Shown here in pieces: positions 7,630 to 16,155 of a stretch of DNA of 34,018 nucleotides (within the stretch, counting starts at the first letter, position 1; each line of letters starts with the position of its first letter). The translations under genes were made by a program, and so were the position numbers. Below the pieces are notes generated by a model. It was not told where the DNA came from, searched no databases, and was given only the letters and a program-made list of their open reading frames with translations. This DNA is from Roseomonas sp. GC11 (lineage in GTDB: Bacteria; Pseudomonadota; Alphaproteobacteria; Acetobacterales; Acetobacteraceae): positions 1 through 34,018 of the forward strand of contig NZ_JANFNY010000057.1 in NCBI RefSeq assembly GCF_024437745.1, read 5' to 3'.

Positions 7630-7732
7630 GGCCGCCCGCAGCGCATCCGCATCGCGCACTCCGTTACGAAAGGAGAATCACACTCCGGCACGCCAGGGGA
7701 ACGGCAGATTCTGCTCGCGATCCCGCTTTACA

Positions 7733-7752
7733 ATAATATGTTATAAAGTAAC
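7733..7752 (+). promoter_or_regulatory. candidate Zur (zinc uptake regulator) box
   Basis: ATGTTATAAAGT (7738-7749) matches 10 of 12 positions of ATGTTATAACAT, the core I recall for alphaproteobacterial Zur operators. The wider TATGTTATAAAGTA has 10 of 14 symmetric positions. It lies 55 nt before the ATG of the Opp/Nik-type receptor, where a repressor would cover the promoter. The strongly AT-rich patch stands out against the GC-rich surroundings. A similar box precedes the ZnuA-like gene. Confidence 0.5.
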
Positions 7753-7804
7753 ACCGGGGAGGAAGGCCGGCACGGCGGCCGCCACACAGAACCGGGAATG
7801 GGAC

Positions 7805-9355
7805 ATGCTGCACCGAAGGGATTTTCTGGCCGGCCTGGCCGGGCTGGCCGCGCTCGGCCATGGCCGGGGAGCGCTTGCCCAGGCCGGCACCAGCGCGGGC
7901 GCGGGCGCCGCCATCTTCCGCGTCGTCACGCCCTACGAGATCAACGGGCTGGACCCGGTGCGCTCGGGCTTCGTCTTCACCCGGCTGCAGATCGCCGAGA
8001 CGCTGCTCGGCGCCGATGATGGCGGCCGCCCGGTGCCGCAGCTCGCCACCGCCTGGAGCCTCTCCGAGGACCGGCTGCGCTGGCGCTTCACCCTGCGCCC
8101 CGCCGCGCGCTTCCATGACGGCACGCCCGTCACCGCCACCGCCGTCGCCGCCTGCCTGGAGCGCGCCCGCGCCCTGCCCGGCGTGCTGATCAACGCCCCC
8201 ATCGCCCGCATCACAGCCGAGGAGGACACGGTGGTCATCCAGACCACCCGCCCCTTCGCCTCCATGCCCGCCTTCGTGGCGCATAGCAGCACCATGATCC
8301 TCGCCCCCGCCGCCTTCGAGGGCGAGACGGTGCGCGCCATCCTCGGCACCGGCCCCTACCGCGTGGCGGAGATGGTGCTGCCGCAGCGGGTGGATGCCGT
8401 GCGCTTCGAGGGCTGGGACGGCCCGGCCCCGGCGGTGGAGCGCCTCTCCTACCTCGCCGCCGGGCGCGGCGAGACGCGCGGCACCATGGCCGAGAGCGGA
8501 CAGGCCGAGATGGTGTGCCAGCTGGCGCCGGAGACGGTGGACCGCCTGCGCCGCAACCCGCGCGTCCAGGTGGTGGTGCAGGCCATCCCGCGCACCCGGC
8601 TGATCAAGCTGAACTGCGGCTCGCCGCTGTTCAGCGACGCCCGGGCGCGCCGCGCCCTCAGCCTGGCGCTGGACCGCGCCGGCATGGCCCGCGCCCTGCT
8701 GCGCAGCGCCCCCTCGGCGGCGACGCAGCTTTTCCCCGCCTCGATGGCGGAATGGCACGTCCCCAGCCTGGCGCCGCTGGAGCGCAACCTGGAGGAGGCG
8801 CGCCGCCTGCTCGGCGAGCTCGGCTGGCAGCCGGGGGCGGAGGGCATCCTGGCGCGGGAGGGCCGCCCCTTCCGCTTCACGCTCCGCACCTTCTCGGACC
8901 GGCCGGAACTGCCGGTGCTGGCCACCGCCATGCAGTCCCAGCTGCGCGAGATCGGCGTGGACATGCAGATTGCCATCGTCAACAGCGGCGAGATCCCGGC
9001 CGGGCACCAGGATGGCACGCTGGAGGCGGCGCTGCTGGCGCGCAACTTCGCCCTGGTGCCCGACCCGCTCGGCACGCTGCTGCTCGATTTCGGGCCGAAG
9101 GGCGGCGACTGGGGCGCCATGAACTGGTCCAGCCCCGAGCTGGTGGCGGTGATGGAGAAGCTCGGCGGCACCGCCGACCCGGCGGAGCGCGCCGCCCTGC
9201 GCGGCCGCGCCGCCACCATCCTGCATGAGGAAATGCCGGTCATCCCCGTCTCCTGGTTCGACCAGAGCACGGCCATTTCCCGCCGCGTCGCCCATCTCAC
9301 GGTGGACCCGCTGGAACTCTCCTACCGCATCGCCGGCGCGCGGTGGGCGTCATGA
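7805..9355 (+). CDS. ABC importer solute-binding protein, Opp/Nik family (SBP_bac_5)
   Basis: A 516-residue receptor. It opens with a twin-arginine-like leader (HRRDFLAGLAG, cleavage near ALAQA, residue ~26). The mature part has SBP_bac_5 landmarks: VTPYEINGLDPVRSG (about 41-55), RFHDGTPVTA (about 98-107) and FSDARARRALSLALDR (about 277-292). Family members bind peptides, nickel complexes, opines or metallophores. The ligand cannot be read from the sequence, but the upstream Zur-like box suggests a zinc-complex role. ATG 7805 is preceded by GGGAA, and the longer upstream frame has no supporting signal. Its stop overlaps the next start (ATGA), and four genes form one operon. Confidence 0.9.
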   Translation: MLHRRDFLAGLAGLAALGHGRGALAQAGTSAGAGAAIFRVVTPYEINGLDPVRSGFVFTRLQIAETLLGADDGGRPVPQLATAWSLSEDRLRWRFTLRPAARFHDGTPVTATAVAACLERARALPGVLINAPIARITAEEDTVVIQTTRPFASMPAFVAHSSTMILAPAAFEGETVRAILGTGPYRVAEMVLPQRVDAVRFEGWDGPAPAVERLSYLAAGRGETRGTMAESGQAEMVCQLAPETVDRLRRNPRVQVVVQAIPRTRLIKLNCGSPLFSDARARRALSLALDRAGMARALLRSAPSAATQLFPASMAEWHVPSLAPLERNLEEARRLLGELGWQPGAEGILAREGRPFRFTLRTFSDRPELPVLATAMQSQLREIGVDMQIAIVNSGEIPAGHQDGTLEAALLARNFALVPDPLGTLLLDFGPKGGDWGAMNWSSPELVAVMEKLGGTADPAERAALRGRAATILHEEMPVIPVSWFDQSTAISRRVAHLTVDPLELSYRIAGARWAS

Positions 9356-10302
9356 GGGCGCTCTCCCCCCTGCTGCGGCTGCTCGGCGGGCGGCTGGCGC
9401 AGGCCGGGCTGGTGGCGCTGCTGGTCGGCTCCGCCTGCTTCCTGATGGTGCGCACCCTGCCGGGCGACATGGCCTACCGCATCGCCGCCAGCCGCTACGG
9501 CTACGACCTGGTGGACACCGCCGCCGCCCGCGCGGTGCATGCCGAACTCGGGCTGGACCGGCCCTGGTATGTCCAGCTCGCCGGCTGGTTCGGCGATCTG
9601 GCGCGGCTCGACCTCGGCACCTCCCTCGCCTCGGGGGAGAAGGTGCTGGAGAAGCTCGGCATTGAGCTCGGCCATACCCTGCTGCTGGCCGGGGTGGCGC
9701 TGGCGCTCTCGGCGCTGATCGGCCTGCCGCTCGGCGCGCTGGCCGGGCTGCGCGCCGGCTCGGCGCTGGACCGCGCGGCGCTGGTCGGCGCCGCCGCGCT
9801 GCGCGCCGTGCCCTCCTTCGTGCTCGGCGTCGGGCTGATGATCCTGCTGGCGGCGGAGTGGAACCTGCTCCCCGCCGGCGGCGTGGGGGAATGGGAGGAG
9901 GTCATCCTCCCCGCCCTGACGCTGGCGCTCGGCCTCGCCGCCGCCTCCTCCCGCGTCACGCGCGATGCGGTGGCGGCGGTGGTGGCCTCGCCCTTCTTCG
10001 GCTTCGCCCGCGCCAAGGGGCTGGGCGATGGCCTCGCCTTCCGCCGCCACGGCGTGCGCAACGCGGCCATTCCCGTCGTCTCCTACCTCACGTTGCAGAT
10101 GGTGCTGCTGGTGGAGGGCGTGGTGGTGGTGGAGGCGCTCTTCGCCTGGCCCGGCATCGGCCATGCCCTGGTGCATGCGGTGCTGGGGCGGGACATCCCG
10201 GTGGTGCAGGGGGCGGCGCTGGTGATGGGGCTGCTCTTCGTGCTGCTGAACACGGCGGCGGACCTCGCCTGCTGGAGCCTGGACCCGCGGAGGCGCGCAT
10301 GA
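9352..10302 (+). CDS. ABC transporter permease, DppB/NikB type
   Basis: A 316-residue inner-membrane permease with about six hydrophobic helices. The first helix is followed by the DppB-type MVRTLPGDMAYRI segment (about 28-40). The C-terminal half has the EAA-like coupling stretch ASPFFGFARAKGLG and FAWPGIGHALVHAV, diagnostic of the DppB/NikB/OppB subfamily. ATG 9352 overlaps the receptor stop codon by 4 nt. An in-frame GTG at 9343 is rejected because the ATGA coupling repeats at all three junctions of this operon. Confidence 0.92.
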   Translation: MRALSPLLRLLGGRLAQAGLVALLVGSACFLMVRTLPGDMAYRIAASRYGYDLVDTAAARAVHAELGLDRPWYVQLAGWFGDLARLDLGTSLASGEKVLEKLGIELGHTLLLAGVALALSALIGLPLGALAGLRAGSALDRAALVGAAALRAVPSFVLGVGLMILLAAEWNLLPAGGVGEWEEVILPALTLALGLAAASSRVTRDAVAAVVASPFFGFARAKGLGDGLAFRRHGVRNAAIPVVSYLTLQMVLLVEGVVVVEALFAWPGIGHALVHAVLGRDIPVVQGAALVMGLLFVLLNTAADLACWSLDPRRRA

Positions 10303-11114
10303 CCGCCCTGGTATTCCCCGCCCTGGCATTCCCCGCCCCACGCCGCGCGCTGGGTCTGGCGCTGCTGCTGGCGGTGGGGGTCTTCGCCCTGCTCGGCCCG
10401 CTGCACGGGCTGGACCCGCTGCGGCAGGACCTTTCCGCCACGCTGCTGCCGCCGGGCAGCGCCGGGCACCCGCTCGGCACCGACCATCTGGGGCGCGACC
10501 TGCTGGCGCGGCTGGCCCATGCGGCGCGGCTCTCGCTCGGCTCGGCGCTGGCCACGGCGCTGGTGGCGGCGGTGGCGGGCACGCTGCTCGGCCTGCTCGC
10601 CGCGCTGCGCGGCGGCCTGGCCGAGCGCGGGCTGCTCGCCCTGGCCGATGCGGTGCAGGCGGTGCCGGCGCTGCTGCTGGTGCTGCTCTTTGCTGCCTTC
10701 GCGCCGGGGGGCTTCCTGGCGCTCTATCTCGGCCTGTCGCTGACGCTCTGGGTGGAGTTCTTCCGCCTCGCCCGCAGCGCGGCGCTCTCCGTGCTGGCGC
10801 GGCCGCAGGTGGAGGCGGCGCGGCTGCTCGGCTTCGGCACCGGGCATATCCTGCGCCGCCATCTCTGGCCGGAGGTGGCGCCGGTGGTGCTCACCCTCTT
10901 CGCCTTCGCCGCCGGCACGGCCGTCACCTCCATCTCGGCGCTGGCCTTCATCGGCGTGGCGCTGCGCCCGCCCACGCCCGAATGGGGCGGCATGATGACC
11001 GAGCTGCTGCCCTTCTACGCCGAGGCGCCGCTGGCCCTGCTGATGCCGGCGGGGCTGATCTTCCTCACCGTGCTCGGCCTGCACCTGCTGGCCGGGAAGG
11101 AGCAGGCGGCATGA
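10299..11114 (+). CDS. ABC transporter permease, DppC/NikC type
   Basis: A 271-residue permease, the partner of the upstream DppB-type subunit. HPLGTDHLGRDLLARLAHAARLSLG (about 56-80) is the hallmark of the DppC/NikC family, and RPQVEAARLLGFGTGHILRRHLWP (about 168-191) is the loop that contacts the ATPase. The protein ends with a hydrophobic helix and LLAGKEQAA. ATG 10299 overlaps the preceding stop (ATGA). An in-frame codon far upstream is only antisense/shadow sequence. Length is slightly short for the family because the cytoplasmic N-terminus is reduced. Confidence 0.92.
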   Translation: MTALVFPALAFPAPRRALGLALLLAVGVFALLGPLHGLDPLRQDLSATLLPPGSAGHPLGTDHLGRDLLARLAHAARLSLGSALATALVAAVAGTLLGLLAALRGGLAERGLLALADAVQAVPALLLVLLFAAFAPGGFLALYLGLSLTLWVEFFRLARSAALSVLARPQVEAARLLGFGTGHILRRHLWPEVAPVVLTLFAFAAGTAVTSISALAFIGVALRPPTPEWGGMMTELLPFYAEAPLALLMPAGLIFLTVLGLHLLAGKEQAA

Positions 11115-12556
11115 GCCTCATCGTCGAGGGCCTGAGCATCCACGGGCCGGAGGGCTGCATCGTCCGCGATGTCGGCTTCACCGCCCGCCCCGGTGAGCCC
11201 ATGGTGCTGCTGGGCGAGACCGGTTCCGGCAAGTCGCTGGTGGCGCAGGCGGTGATGGGCGTGCTGCCCGCCGGGCTGCGCGCCGAGGGGCGCATCCTGC
11301 TCGACGGGCAGGACCTGCTGGCGCTCTCCGCGCGGGAGCGGCGCGGCCTCTGGGGCCGGCGCATCGCCATGCTGCCGCAGGAACCCTGGTCGGCGCTGGA
11401 CCCGACCATGCGCGCCTTCGGCCAGGTGGAGGAGGTGCACCGCCTGGTGCGCGGCCGCCCCGCCGCCGAGGCGGCGGGCGCGGCGCGGGCCGACCTCGCG
11501 CGGCTCGGCCTCGCCACCGCCGCGCGGCGCTACCCCTTCGAGCTGTCGGGCGGCATGAACCAGCGCGTGGCGCTGGCCGCCACCCATGCCGCCGGCGCCC
11601 CCGTGCTGATCGCCGACGAGCCGACCAAGGGGCTGGACGCGGCGATGCGCGACACCGCCGCCGCCCTGCTGCTGGGCGAGGCGCGGGAGGGGCGCATCCT
11701 CCTCGTCATCACGCATGACGTGGTGCTGGCCGGCTATCTGGGCGGCGAGGCGGTGGTGATGCTGGAGGGGCAGGCGGTGGAGAGCGGCCCGCTGCGCCAG
11801 CTTCTCGCCGCGCCGCGGCATGAGTATACGCGCCGCCTCGTGGCGGCGGACCCGGCGCGCTGGGCCTCCTGGCCGGCCCGCCCCGTCCCGGGCGGGCGGG
11901 CGCTGGTGGAGGGGCGCGGCCTGCACAAGCGGCTGGGGGGGCGGGAATTGTTCGGCGGCCTCACCCTGGAGGTGGCGGCGGGCGAGGTGCTGGCCGTCTC
12001 CGGCCCCAGCGGCTGCGGCAAGACGACGCTGGGCAATATGCTGCTCGGCCTCGCGCGGCCGGATGCGGGGGAGGTGCGGCGGCGCCCCGATCTGGGCCCG
12101 CTCAGCTTCCAGAAGCTCTACCAGGACCCGATGGCCGCTTTCCCGCCGACGGGCACGCTGGGCCAGGCGCTGACGGAGCTGCTGCGCCGCCACGCCATCC
12201 CCCGCGCCCCGGCGGAAGCGTTGATGCGCCGCCTGCGCCTGACGGAGGTGCTGCTGGGCCGCCGGGCGGACCAGGTCTCAGGCGGCCAGTTGCAGCGTTT
12301 CGGCCTGCTGCGGGCGCTGCTGCTGAAGCCGGCCCTGCTGTTCGCCGACGAGGCGACATCCCGCCTCGACCCGGTGACGCAGCAGGAGGTGATGGACCTG
12401 CTGCGCGAGGTGGTGGCGGAGCAGGGCACGGCGCTGCTGGTGGTGACGCATGAGGAGGCGCTGGCGGCGAAGGTGGCGGGCCGCGTGGTGCATCTGGCGC
12501 CGCAGGTGGTGGGCCTCAGCCCCGATGGTGTGCCGGAAGCCGCCCTGGCCCTCTGA
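11111..12556 (+). CDS. fused double ATPase of Opp/Nik-type ABC importer
   Basis: A 481-residue protein carrying both nucleotide-binding domains that are usually separate DppD and DppF proteins. Domain 1 has Walker A GETGSGKS (35-42), signature LSGGM (145-149), Walker B VLIADE (165-170) and H-loop His201. Domain 2 has Walker A GPSGCGKT (297-304), signature VSGGQ (389-393) and Walker B LLFADE (409-414). The linker near 240-262 is Pro/Arg-rich. Domain 1 lacks the long C-terminal oligopeptide extension. Fusion fixes a 1:1 heterodimer under the two permeases. The start is ATG 11111, again in an ATGA overlap. Confidence 0.93.
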   Translation: MSLIVEGLSIHGPEGCIVRDVGFTARPGEPMVLLGETGSGKSLVAQAVMGVLPAGLRAEGRILLDGQDLLALSARERRGLWGRRIAMLPQEPWSALDPTMRAFGQVEEVHRLVRGRPAAEAAGAARADLARLGLATAARRYPFELSGGMNQRVALAATHAAGAPVLIADEPTKGLDAAMRDTAAALLLGEAREGRILLVITHDVVLAGYLGGEAVVMLEGQAVESGPLRQLLAAPRHEYTRRLVAADPARWASWPARPVPGGRALVEGRGLHKRLGGRELFGGLTLEVAAGEVLAVSGPSGCGKTTLGNMLLGLARPDAGEVRRRPDLGPLSFQKLYQDPMAAFPPTGTLGQALTELLRRHAIPRAPAEALMRRLRLTEVLLGRRADQVSGGQLQRFGLLRALLLKPALLFADEATSRLDPVTQQEVMDLLREVVAEQGTALLVVTHEEALAAKVAGRVVHLAPQVVGLSPDGVPEAALAL

Positions 12557-12586
12557 GATGCCGCCGCCGGGTGGCGCAGCGCCAGA

Positions 12587-12625
12587 CTGAAAAAGTTTTT
12601 TGGTTCTTTTTTCCAAAAAAGAACC
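12587..12625 (+). repeat. AT-rich palindrome, family I, copy 2, probable terminator
   Basis: CTGAAAAAGTTTTTT, then the hairpin GGTTCTTTTTT-CC-AAAAAAGAACC, then CTTTTTTC. It begins 31 nt after the ATPase stop, so the hairpin with its T6 tail can serve as an intrinsic terminator of the ABC operon. A GC-rich palindrome TGGCGC-A-GCGCCA lies just before it (12572-12584). Confidence 0.75.
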
Positions 12626-12660
12626 CTTTTTTCTTCCCGGCCCCTCCTGGCCCCGTGGCC

Positions 12661-12683
12661 CTGAGGGGGCTTTGCCCCCTCAG
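12661..12683. terminator. GC hairpin (family II) before the MCP 3' end
   Basis: CTGAGGGGGC-TTT-GCCCCCTCAG is a perfect 10-bp stem with a 3-nt loop between two convergent genes (ABC ATPase and chemoreceptor). A near-identical stem lies at 30580-30600. There is no T-run, so it may act as a 3'-end stabiliser or bidirectional barrier. Confidence 0.55.
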
Positions 12684-12705
12684 ACGCCCCCGCCCTCTGC
12701 CCCCC

Positions 12706-14688
12706 TCACGCGCTGGCGCGCACGCGTTCCAGGAACTGGTTGATCTGCTGGCGCAGCTGCTGCGCCTGCCCGGAGAGGCCGGAGGCGCGCGACAGCACGC
12801 TGCCCGCGGAGGTGCCGACCTTGTCCGAGATTTCGTTGAGGGCGACGATGCTGCCCGAGACTTCCTGTGTCCCGGCGGCGGCGGCGGCGACGCTGGCGGC
12901 GATTTCGCGGGTGGCCGCGCCCTGTTCCTCCACGGCGGCCGCCACCGCCGCCGCGAGCTGGCTGACATTGGTGATGCTGCCGTTGATGGTGCGCAGCACG
13001 GTCACGGTTTCCTCAGTGCTGGACTGGATGCGGCCGATCTGGTCGGCGATGTCCTCGGTGGCCTTGGCGGTCTGGCTGGCGAGGTTCTTCACCTCGCTCG
13101 CCACGACGGCGAAGCCCTTCCCCGCCTCGCCCGCCCGCGCCGCCTCGATGGTGGCGTTCAGGGCCAGCAGGTTGGTCTGCCCGGCGATGCTCTGGATGAG
13201 GGCGATGACGTCACCGATGCGGGTGGCGGCGGTGGAGAGGACGGTGACGGTCTCATCCGCGCGGCGGGCCTGATCGGCGGCCTGCTGGCTGACGGCGGCG
13301 GTTTCGGCGATGCGGCGGGAGATCTCGGCGACGGAGGCGCTCAGCTCCTCGGTGGCGCTGGCCAGGGTGCTGACATTGCCGTTGACCTCCTGGGAGGCGT
13401 TGCTGACGGTGCCGGCCTGGCTGGCGGCGCGCTGGGCGGCGCCGGTGAGGTCGCGGGCGGTGCCCTCCATGCCGGCGGCGGCCTCGGTCACGGCGGCGAC
13501 GGTGCCGCCCACCTCCTGCTCGAAGCGCTCGGCGACGCGGCGCAGGGCTTCCTTCTGGGCCTGCTCGGCCTCGGCCTTGTGGCGTTCCTCGGCGGCGCGC
13601 AGGCCGGCGCTTTCCTCCAGGCTGGCGCGGCAGCTTTCGACGGCGCGGGCGATCTGGCCGATTTCATCGCTACGGGACTGGTCGGGCACGGTGATGGCGA
13701 GCTGCCCGCCGGCGACGTGGCGCAGCGCGCCCTGCAACCGGCTGAGCGGCCGGATGATGGAGAGCGCGGTGAGCAGCGCCACCAGCAGCCCCACCGCCAG
13801 CGCCCCGGCCGTGATGAGGATGAGATCGCGCCGCAGCGTGCCGGCCTCCTCGATCACCTCATCCATCTGGGCGTCGCTGAACTGGCTGGCCTTTTTCGCC
13901 ACCTCGGTGACGTGGTCGATCAGCGCGGCGCCGGCGGGGCCACCCTTGGCCAGCCCCTCCATGTAGCGGCGGCTGGCGTCAAGGCTGGCCATCACCGTCT
14001 GGCGCAGCGCGGCGACGCGGGGCGCCAGCTCACGCACCAGCCGTTCTTCCGGCAGGCCGGCGAGTTCCGGCAGCAGGTCGGCCAGGCGCTGCTCCAGCCG
14101 CGCCGCCTCCGCCTGGGCCAGCTCGGCCTCCTGCGGCGTGCGCTCGGCGGCGTGGCGGGCCTGGTGGACCATCATGGAGTCGAAGGAGTCCATCACCCGG
14201 TGGGCGAAGGCGGCGCGCGGCGAGCCCTGGGCGATCAGGTCGCGCAGCAGGGTATAGAAGATATTGCGCAGGGGCGGCGCCTGCTGCTGGATCCTCTGGC
14301 GCGCGGTGTCGCGGTCGCGCGCCGCCGTGACCACATCGGCCAGCACCCCCTGGTAGTCGGTGAAAAGGCGGTTGAACTGCGCATCCTCCCGCGTGGCGGG
14401 GAGCTGGGCGGCGAGGTTCCGCGCGGCGTCCAGGGTCTGCTGGAAGGCGATGAGGTCGGCGGGGTTCTCCGTGATCATAAACCGGAGCACGCGGGCGCGC
14501 AGCAGGGAGAGGTCACGGTTGTAGCTGCCCAGCGCCTCGGACCTGGTCACGGCGTCGCTGGCGGTATCGGCATCGCGCCGGATCTCGCCGGCGCCGCTCC
14601 AGGCCATGAGGGTGGAGAGCACCATCATCACCAGCAGCAGGGAGAAGCCGGCGATGATGCGGCCGCGGATACTCAGGGAAAAGGGCAT
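12706..14688 (-). CDS. methyl-accepting chemotaxis protein, HBM-like sensor
   Basis: A 660-residue transmembrane chemoreceptor. TM1 lies near residues 11-32 and TM2 near 290-312. Between them is an all-helical periplasmic sensor of about 256 residues, the size of helical bimodular (HBM) domains that bind TCA-cycle acids in Pseudomonas McpS. This assignment is by size and helical character only. HAMP follows (about 313-365), then a long coiled coil and the signalling tip [20 protein letters not shown] (502-521). It ends [10 protein letters not shown] with no CheR-binding pentapeptide. Its ATG is 12 nt after the stop of the TRAP receptor, so both are co-transcribed. The receptor may present its ligand to this chemoreceptor (inference). 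Confidence 0.93.
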   Translation of the reverse strand: MPFSLSIRGRIIAGFSLLLVMMVLSTLMAWSGAGEIRRDADTASDAVTRSEALGSYNRDLSLLRARVLRFMITENPADLIAFQQTLDAARNLAAQLPATREDAQFNRLFTDYQGVLADVVTAARDRDTARQRIQQQAPPLRNIFYTLLRDLIAQGSPRAAFAHRVMDSFDSMMVHQARHAAERTPQEAELAQAEAARLEQRLADLLPELAGLPEERLVRELAPRVAALRQTVMASLDASRRYMEGLAKGGPAGAALIDHVTEVAKKASQFSDAQMDEVIEEAGTLRRDLILITAGALAVGLLVALLTALSIIRPLSRLQGALRHVAGGQLAITVPDQSRSDEIGQIARAVESCRASLEESAGLRAAEERHKAEAEQAQKEALRRVAERFEQEVGGTVAAVTEAAAGMEGTARDLTGAAQRAASQAGTVSNASQEVNGNVSTLASATEELSASVAEISRRIAETAAVSQQAADQARRADETVTVLSTAATRIGDVIALIQSIAGQTNLLALNATIEAARAGEAGKGFAVVASEVKNLASQTAKATEDIADQIGRIQSSTEETVTVLRTINGSITNVSQLAAAVAAAVEEQGAATREIAASVAAAAAGTQEVSGSIVALNEISDKVGTSAGSVLSRASGLSGQAQQLRQQINQFLERVRASA

Positions 14689-14700
14689 GGCCGGGGGTCC

Positions 14701-15726
14701 TCAGGCGGCTGCGGTGCGGATGGCGGCCAGTCGCTCGGCGCCGAAGGTGCTGGCGAAGCCCGGCTCGGCCGGGGCCAGGGCGCGGGCGAAGGCGGCGCGG
14801 TCCACCTCCACCACCTCCATGCCCTGGCCGCGCAGGCGGGCGATGCCCTCCCGCTCAGCCGCGGCGGCGATGCGGCGGGAGGCGGCCACCCCCTCCCGCA
14901 CCGCCTGGCGCAGCAGGTCGCGGTCGCCGGGGGAGAGGCGGTCATGGCTGGCGCGGGCCATGATGAAGGCGACCGGCGAATAGACGTGGCCGGTCAGCAT
15001 CAGGCATTTCTGCACCTGCCAGAGGCCGCTCGACTCGATCACGGTGATGGGGTTTTCCTGGGCGTCGAACTGGCGCGCCTCCAGCGCCCGGCGCAGCTGG
15101 ATGAATTCCAGGAAGGCGGGCTCCGCCCCCAGGGTGCGGAAGGTCGTCATGATCACCGGGGCGCCGTTGACGCGGAGCTTCAGCCCGGCGAGGTCGGTGG
15201 GGCTGCGGACCGGGCGGTCCCGCGTGGTGAGGTGGCGCAGCCCGTTCTCCCCCCAGCCGAGGCCGATGATGCCGCGCGGCTCCACCAGCCGCAGCACGGC
15301 GGCGCCGATCGGGCCATCCAGCACGGCGTGGGCATGGGCCATGTCGCGGAAGAGGAAGGGCACCTCGAAGACGCCGGCCGCCGGCACCAGCGAGCCCAGC
15401 GTGCCGGAGAGCATCATGTCCAGCGTGCCGGCCTCCACCGCGCGCAGCATGTCGGCATCGGTGCCGAGCTGGCCATGGGTGTGCAGGTCGATGCGGATTC
15501 GCCCCTGGCTCAGCGCCTCGATACGCTCGGCCATGGCGCGGGCGCCCTGGCCGAACTGGCTTTGCAGCCCGAGATTGGTGCCCACCCGCAGCAGGGTGGC
15601 CGGCGCGGCGCGCGCCACATGCGGCCGCGCCAGGGCACCCCCCATGGCCAGGGCGAGCCAGGCGCGCCGCCCCAGGACACGGAGGCACGCGGGAAGGGCG
15701 CGCGGGCGCGGTGGGTCTTGCTGCAT
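14701..15726 (-). CDS. TRAP transporter solute receptor, DctP family
   Basis: A 341-residue exported receptor. The leader has RPRALPACLRVLGRRAWLALA and cleavage near ARAAPA (about 43). The mature part has the DctP signatures RVGTNLGLQSQFGQGARAMAE, GQLGTDADMLRAVEAGTLDM (about 88-107) and LAGLKLRVNGAPV (about 171-183), the region with the conserved arginine that grips the carboxylate of the ligand. No DctQ or DctM membrane subunits are nearby, so it is an orphan receptor. The start is ATG 15726 with GGAGA about 10 nt upstream. An earlier in-frame codon at 15768 would add an Arg-rich stretch before the leader. It is followed after 12 nt by a chemoreceptor gene, which suggests a sensory role. Confidence 0.9.
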   Translation of the reverse strand: MQQDPPRPRALPACLRVLGRRAWLALAMGGALARPHVARAAPATLLRVGTNLGLQSQFGQGARAMAERIEALSQGRIRIDLHTHGQLGTDADMLRAVEAGTLDMMLSGTLGSLVPAAGVFEVPFLFRDMAHAHAVLDGPIGAAVLRLVEPRGIIGLGWGENGLRHLTTRDRPVRSPTDLAGLKLRVNGAPVIMTTFRTLGAEPAFLEFIQLRRALEARQFDAQENPITVIESSGLWQVQKCLMLTGHVYSPVAFIMARASHDRLSPGDRDLLRQAVREGVAASRRIAAAAEREGIARLRGQGMEVVEVDRAAFARALAPAEPGFASTFGAERLAAIRTAAA

Positions 15727-15885
15727 CTTGCGTGATCTCCGCTCAGGCTTTTCGTGACGGCGGTGCAACGCAAAATGCCCGGCAGGTCTTAATTTTTGCT
15801 GAAACGCGGCGGCGGAGGCAGGAAAAGGGAAGAAAAATCACGCCCCTCACCGCCAGCGCGGCGCAGGAATTTTCAAAAGAAAGGC

Positions 15886-15926
15886 CTTCTTTTTCTGAAG
15901 AAAAAGAATCAAAAAGACTTTTTCAG
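15886..15926 (-). repeat. AT-rich palindrome, family I, copy 3
   Basis: CTTCTTTTTCTGAAG, AAAAAGAAT, then CAAAAAGACTTTTTCAG. It is the reverse orientation of the family and faces copy 4 across a 28-nt spacer, so the pair forms a long imperfect inverted repeat. Confidence 0.8.
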
Positions 15927-15954
15927 TGAGAATCTGTGCAAAAATCGCGCCTGA

Positions 15955-15993
15955 CTGATAAAAGTTTTTTGGTTCTTTTTTTCAAAAAAGAAC
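15955..15993 (+). repeat. AT-rich palindrome, family I, copy 4
   Basis: CTGATAAAAGTTTTTTGG, then TTCTTTTTTT-CAAAAAAGAAC. Forward orientation, paired with copy 3. The spacer ends CGCGCCTGA, resembling the CGCCARA preceding other forward copies. Confidence 0.8.
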
Positions 15994-16098
15994 ATTTCTC
16001 TCTCGCATCCGCGAAGAGCCGCCCGGCCTGGAAGGGCGCGCAAGAACGGGCTTCCGTCCGGCGCCGCATGGCCCTATGGCGCCCTCCCTGGCCCTGGC

Positions 16099-16126
16099 TT
16101 GACAGGCAGGGCCGGGAACCGATGCT
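16099..16126 (+). promoter_or_regulatory. candidate promoter of amino-acid ABC operon
   Basis: A perfect -35 TTGACA (16099-16104) is followed by 16 nt and GATGCT (16121-16126), or ATGCTG with 17 nt. The -10 is poor. The position, about 30 nt before the receptor ATG, is right for a short leader. Confidence 0.35.
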
Positions 16127-16155
16127 GGCCCCTTTCCAAACCCTTGAGGCCGTCC

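Larger units (their letters stand above)
7415..7804. other. 390-bp divergent intergenic region
   Basis: This lies between the split gene (minus) and the Opp/Nik-type receptor (plus). It holds one AT-rich palindrome (7596-7629) and a Zur-like box (7733-7752). A frame extending upstream of 7414 on the minus strand lacks a start supported by a ribosome site. No gene is seen here. Confidence 0.6.
15727..16155. other. 429-bp divergent intergenic region
   Basis: This region separates the TRAP receptor (minus) and the amino-acid receptor (plus). It contains an inverted pair of family I palindromes (15886-15993) and a candidate promoter for the plus-strand operon. The short reading frames across it are shadows and low-complexity Lys/Phe translations of the repeats. 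Confidence 0.6.

Noticed and set aside
12571-15735. 1054-codon plus-strand frame opposite the MCP and TRAP receptor genes
   Set aside because: Gly/Ala-rich antisense frame that starts inside the family I repeat. The minus strand has two clear full-length protein families.
15886-15993. Inverted AT-rich pair considered as a phage attachment site or origin
   Set aside because: The same motif occurs at several unrelated loci, no integrase or replication gene is near, and it fits a dispersed repeat.
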